Of a stretch of 9,117 bases of DNA, positions 7,115-9,117 are shown piece by piece. Origin of the DNA: an uncultured bacterium (GTDB lineage Bacteria; Bacteroidota; Bacteroidia; Chitinophagales; CAIOSU01); contig CAIOSU010000188.1 in the NCBI GenBank assembly GCA_903861055.1, positions 1 through 9,117 of the forward strand, written 5' to 3'. Positions within the stretch are counted from its first letter, which is position 1, and each line of letters opens with the position of its first letter. Position numbers and translations under genes: made by a program. The notes below the pieces were generated by a model that saw only the letters and a list, made by a program, of their open reading frames with translations, was not told the origin of the DNA and ran no database searches.

Positions 7115-7127
7115 TGTGTTTAACACA
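7115..7127. promoter_or_regulatory. Palindrome upstream of glnN, possible operator
   Basis: TGTGTT-T-AACACA is a perfect 6+1+6 palindrome in the intergenic region, about 136 bp upstream of the glnN -33 box and 61 bp after the pentapeptide stop. It could be a regulator site or part of transcript 3' processing; no regulator is recognised. A palindrome of this size may occur by chance in AT-rich DNA. Confidence 0.25.
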
Positions 7128-7187
7128 AAAAACACCTGACGCATTGAATGTACTATTGGATGTAAGTTAGAAAACGGAAAGAGGTGA

Positions 7188-7742
7188 TTATTCTATTACA
7201 ATACCATAATGCGCCAAAAGGCCAGGCAAGCCGTAAGTAGAGAAACGTGCCTTCTTAAGGCTATTAGTTTCTGGGTTGATGATGAAGTTGTAAGCCGTGC
7301 GCAGGTCAGCGCCTTTGAGTGTGGTATTATCGAATATGGCGTTCTCCAAATCGCAGTTATCGAAATTGGCGTTCGTTAGGTCGCATTCGGCAAAATCGGT
7401 ACTTTTCAATACGCACGAAACAAAGTCGGTGCCTTTAAGCTTACATTTATGAAAGCTGGTGCTTTCCATGTTGCAGTGCATAAATGATACGCTGAAAGCA
7501 AACGTACGGCATTTACTGAAATCGAATCCTGTCAGTTTGCAATCTTGGAAAACTACATCTTGCATAGCGGCATCGGCAGTTATGGCCAGTGATAGATTGC
7601 ACTGTTCGAAAATGCAATCGATAAACGAGATACTGGTAAGGTTGGCATACGACAAGTCGCAGTTGCGAAAACGGCAGGCCTCGTAACGGGAAGCATGGTT
7701 AAGTGCCTTGATTTTTTCTATCGTTTCGTCGTGGATAGTCAT
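7188..7742 (-). CDS. Pentapeptide repeat protein with Cys ladder
   Basis: A 184-residue pentapeptide-repeat protein, expected to fold as a right-handed quadrilateral beta-helix (Rfr fold, as in MfpA and Qnr). Repeats of the type (D/N)F-x-x-C-x-L run from about residue 20 to 148. Cysteines stand at 28, 48, 68 and 78 and then exactly every ten residues at 90, 100, 110, 120 and 130. The tail (about 150-184, with LLAHYGIVIE) resembles the closing segment of cytoplasmic family members. The role is unknown; gyrase protection by DNA mimicry is known only for some relatives, and I do not claim it here. The ATG at 7742 is chosen because MTIHDETIEKI is the N-terminus expected for this family. An in-frame ATG at 7820 adds 26 residues that look like a signal peptide but are encoded largely by a degenerate 7-bp repeat. 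No clear promoter is seen. Confidence 0.82.
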   Translation of the reverse strand: MTIHDETIEKIKALNHASRYEACRFRNCDLSYANLTSISFIDCIFEQCNLSLAITADAAMQDVVFQDCKLTGFDFSKCRTFAFSVSFMHCNMESTSFHKCKLKGTDFVSCVLKSTDFAECDLTNANFDNCDLENAIFDNTTLKGADLRTAYNFIINPETNSLKKARFSTYGLPGLLAHYGIVIE

Positions 7743-7760
7743 GGGGTAAAGATTAGCGGG

Positions 7761-7795
7761 AAATAAGAAATTAGAGATAAGAAATGACAAATAGA
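7761..7795. repeat. Degenerate heptanucleotide repeat (AAATnAG type)
   Basis: Five 7-bp units in a row read AAATAAG, AAATTAG, AGATAAG, AAATGAC and AAATAGA. The period is the same as at 1-40 and 7930-7961, but the unit sequence is different. It lies 19 bp upstream of the preferred pentapeptide start (minus strand), in leader or promoter DNA. Confidence 0.65.
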
Positions 7796-7829
7796 AAACA
7801 GCACGCTTCATAGCTTTCACAGCGGGTTT

Positions 7830-7862
7830 CTCCCCATTTTTCAGGGGGAGGGTAGGAGGGGG
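7830..7862. repeat. G-rich hairpin element
   Basis: CTCCCC (7830-7835) pairs with GGGGAG (7845-7850) over a 9-nt loop. It is followed by further G-tracts, giving GGGGG (7844-7848), GGG (7850-7852), GGGGG (7858-7862) and then GGG at 7871-7873. It looks like a REP-type intergenic element or 3'-end hairpin of the P460-like gene. No T-tract follows on either strand. Four G3 tracts would permit a G-quadruplex only with one 8-nt loop. The rest of 7796-7929 shows nothing else recognisable. Confidence 0.45.
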
Positions 7863-7929
7863 TAAGCTGCGGGCAGGCCCTTGTAACCGAGAGTTAACTT
7901 TTTGCGCAGATGACTGTCACTTTACCTTC

Positions 7930-7961
7930 AATCGTACCTCGTAAATCGTACCTCGTACATC
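7930..7961. repeat. Heptanucleotide tandem repeat (nnTCGTA type)
   Basis: Four 7-bp units AATCGTA, CCTCGTA, AATCGTA, CCTCGTA and a partial CATC form a perfect 14-bp unit repeated twice (7930-7943 and 7944-7957). The array ends 5 bp after the stop codon of the first P460-like gene (stop at 7969-7967, minus strand). It does not pair with itself into an obvious terminator. Confidence 0.88.
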
Positions 7962-7966
7962 CAAAA

Positions 7967-8464
7967 TCAGTGCAGATCAAAGCTATTGGTGTAATCTCTG
8001 TTGGTGTTCCCGCGGTGGCAACCTACGCAAGCTTTACCTTTATCTTCCGCTCCGATAACTAAGCCACCGTTTGGTTTAAACTCGTTCCATACCCAACCTA
8101 GATTAGATAGACCCGAACTGGGTTTCTTTAGCATAACCGCGTAAAGGTCTGTTGAGCCTCCCTTTACAATATCCTTCACGATGAGTGAGCCATCGGGGAA
8201 AGTGCCGCCAACAGGCAACCTGCCCGTGCTGTCGAGTGCATCCCAAGCGGTTTGGTTGAACAATAGTTTAAAGTCGCCATGCGGGCTATTGCCCGACTCC
8301 CTGAGCAATACGTCGTTGCCTTGGTAGTATAATAGCGTACTGGTCATTACCTCGTCCATAATGGCTTGGTCTTCGCTGGTAGCCACAGGATGCTTGCAAC
8401 TGGCATGGGCAATTGATAGTGCCATTGCAAAAAACAGTAGGGTCAGGAGATTAACATTTTTCAT
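7967..8464 (-). CDS. Exported cytochrome P460-like haem c protein, copy 1
   Basis: A 165-residue exported protein with a P460-type core. The N-terminal hydrophobic segment (about 5-19) ends at IAHASC. Cys23 could be lipidated, but His at -3 makes a poor lipobox, so signal peptidase I cleavage is also possible. The core carries SPHGDFKLLFN (60-70), GTFPDGSLIVKD (87-98), YAVM (108-111) and GWVWNEF (123-129). It ends with the haem-c motif CVGCH (146-150) and NRDYTNSFDLH (155-165). The order FPDGS-x3-KD, aromatic strand, CxxCH, then a conserved Asp is that of the cytochrome P460 family. Family members oxidise hydroxylamine or bind NO and related ligands; most are uncharacterised. Lys97 lies where, from memory, the haem-crosslinking Lys of Nitrosomonas P460 lies. 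It is a tandem paralogue of the gene at 8536-9051, 71 bp away on the same strand. Confidence 0.78.
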   Translation of the reverse strand: MKNVNLLTLLFFAMALSIAHASCKHPVATSEDQAIMDEVMTSTLLYYQGNDVLLRESGNSPHGDFKLLFNQTAWDALDSTGRLPVGGTFPDGSLIVKDIVKGGSTDLYAVMLKKPSSGLSNLGWVWNEFKPNGGLVIGAEDKGKACVGCHRGNTNRDYTNSFDLH

Positions 8465-8535
8465 AGCTGTTAGTATGGATTTTAACTTAATTTATGCTCA
8501 AATGCAGAAGTCTTTACTTTCACTATATGATAGGA

Positions 8536-9051
8536 TTAATGTAAATCGAAGCTATTAATAAAGTCGCGGTTTGCGTTGGCACGATGGCAGCCAATGCAAC
8601 CGCTGCCTTTGCTGGTAATACTTTCAAGCAACGAACCATCCAAGTTGGCTTCGTACCACAACCAATCTTCATTGGTGTTGCTGCTAGCGGGCTGTTTCCA
8701 CATGGCAGCATAAAACCGAGTGGTACCATTGCGAATTACATCTTTCAAAACAATGGAGCCAGTAGGGAATGTATCGCCAACAGCCAGTTTGCCATCAGTA
8801 CCCAATGCATTCTTGGCCTCTTGGTTAAACAGCAATTTGAAGCCTCCATGGGGGCTATTGCCAGCGGCGGTTATTGTTGCGGTATCGCTTTGGTAATAAT
8901 AAAATGAGCCGTTTCTGATTTCTTGATACATGGCCGCATCAGAGTACAGATTGGTTTCGTCAATATTGTTGTCCACGGGGTCTTTGCTGCAGCCGTTGGC
9001 AGCAACAATTCCGCAAAGCAATAAGAAAGCTAGGATTAGTCGCACAGGCAA
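8536..9051 (-). CDS. Cytochrome P460-like haem c lipoprotein, copy 2
   Basis: A 171-residue paralogue of the neighbouring copy. The leader LILAFLLLCGIVAANGC with Cys21 followed by SKDP is a plausible Bacteroidota lipoprotein signal. Matching blocks are NSPHGGFKLLFN (65-76), DTFPTGSIVLKD (93-104, Lys103 at the P460 Lys position), YAAM (114-117), DWLWYE (129-134), the haem motif CIGCH (152-156) and NRDFINSFDLH (161-171), nearly identical to copy 1 at the C-terminus. It is likely exported and matured by the cytochrome c haem-attachment system. The start is uncertain: TTG at 9051 follows an in-frame TAA by three codons, while GTG at 9045 gives an equally good leader; no ATG precedes the signal peptide. 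It probably shares a transcript with copy 1. Function (hydroxylamine/NO chemistry or other) is inferred from family only. Confidence 0.77.
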   Translation of the reverse strand: MPVRLILAFLLLCGIVAANGCSKDPVDNNIDETNLYSDAAMYQEIRNGSFYYYQSDTATITAAGNSPHGGFKLLFNQEAKNALGTDGKLAVGDTFPTGSIVLKDVIRNGTTRFYAAMWKQPASSNTNEDWLWYEANLDGSLLESITSKGSGCIGCHRANANRDFINSFDLH

Positions 9052-9060
9052 TGGATTTGG

Positions 9061-9088
9061 TTAATTGACTTACGAATAAACCAATTAA
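9061..9088. promoter_or_regulatory. Inverted repeat before the P460-like pair, possible operator
   Basis: TTAATTG (9061-9067) and CAATTAA (9082-9088) are exact inverted repeats with a 14-nt spacer, centred about 23 nt upstream of the copy 2 start. A 10-bp palindrome AATAATTATT sits at 9092-9101. No clear TAnnTTTG box is seen. AT-rich inverted repeats are easily produced by chance, so this is a weak operator candidate. Confidence 0.25.
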
Positions 9089-9117
9089 AATAATAATTAT
9101 TGTATTCGGCCACAATT

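Noticed and set aside
6909..7187. Riboswitch or small RNA upstream of glnN
   Set aside because: Predicted leader is only about 34 nt and I recognise no conserved aptamer or sRNA structure.
7743..7820. Signal peptide of the pentapeptide protein
   Set aside because: Encoded mainly by a heptad repeat and absent from the family's expected N-terminus; the internal ATG at 7742 fits better.
8584..8907. 107-codon + strand frame opposite the second P460-like gene
   Set aside because: The minus strand encodes clear conserved P460 blocks; this frame is a shadow.

Overview
The window looks like an ordinary chromosomal stretch from a member of the Bacteroidota. Evidence: a type III glutamine synthetase (GlnN) preceded by a near-consensus Bacteroidota promoter (-33 TTG, 20-nt spacer, -7 TAnnTTTG); a PurM of the roughly 390-residue form I recall from this phylum; few recognisable Shine-Dalgarno sites; AT-rich leaders; and exported proteins with short lipoprotein-type leaders. 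I cannot place it below phylum; the Chitinophagales/Sphingobacteriales side is a guess.

Layout. Positions 1-222 are non-coding and carry 7-bp tandem repeats at both ends in opposite orientation. On the + strand follow an AI-2E-family membrane permease (223-1320) and purM (1360-2523). A 1-acylglycerol-3-phosphate acyltransferase-like gene (2528-3292, minus) converges on purM with only 4 bp between stop codons, and a perfect hairpin covers both stops. Diverging from it is a two-gene + strand unit: an epoxide-hydrolase-like alpha/beta hydrolase (3337-4203) and a VOC/glyoxalase-fold protein (4214-4612). From there to the right end everything is on the minus strand: glnN (4725-6908, with its own promoter and intrinsic terminator), a Cys-ladder pentapeptide-repeat protein (7188-7742), and two tandem paralogous exported cytochrome P460-like proteins with a C-terminal CxxCH haem-c motif (7967-8464 and 8536-9051).

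How the genes relate. No single pathway unites the window. purM (purine synthesis) and glnN (glutamine supply, a nitrogen donor for purines) are both nitrogen-metabolism housekeeping genes, but their adjacency is probably incidental. The hydrolase and VOC genes, 10 nt apart, may act on related small molecules. The two P460-like genes are a local duplication and would act outside the cytoplasm after haem attachment.

Most notable non-gene signal: four intergenic sites hold tandem repeats with the same 7-bp period but three unrelated unit sequences (1-40 and 193-210, 7761-7795, 7930-7961). One of them lies where it gives the pentapeptide gene a spurious signal-peptide-like N-terminal extension. 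I found no CRISPR, tRNA, rRNA, insertion sequence or obvious defence system.
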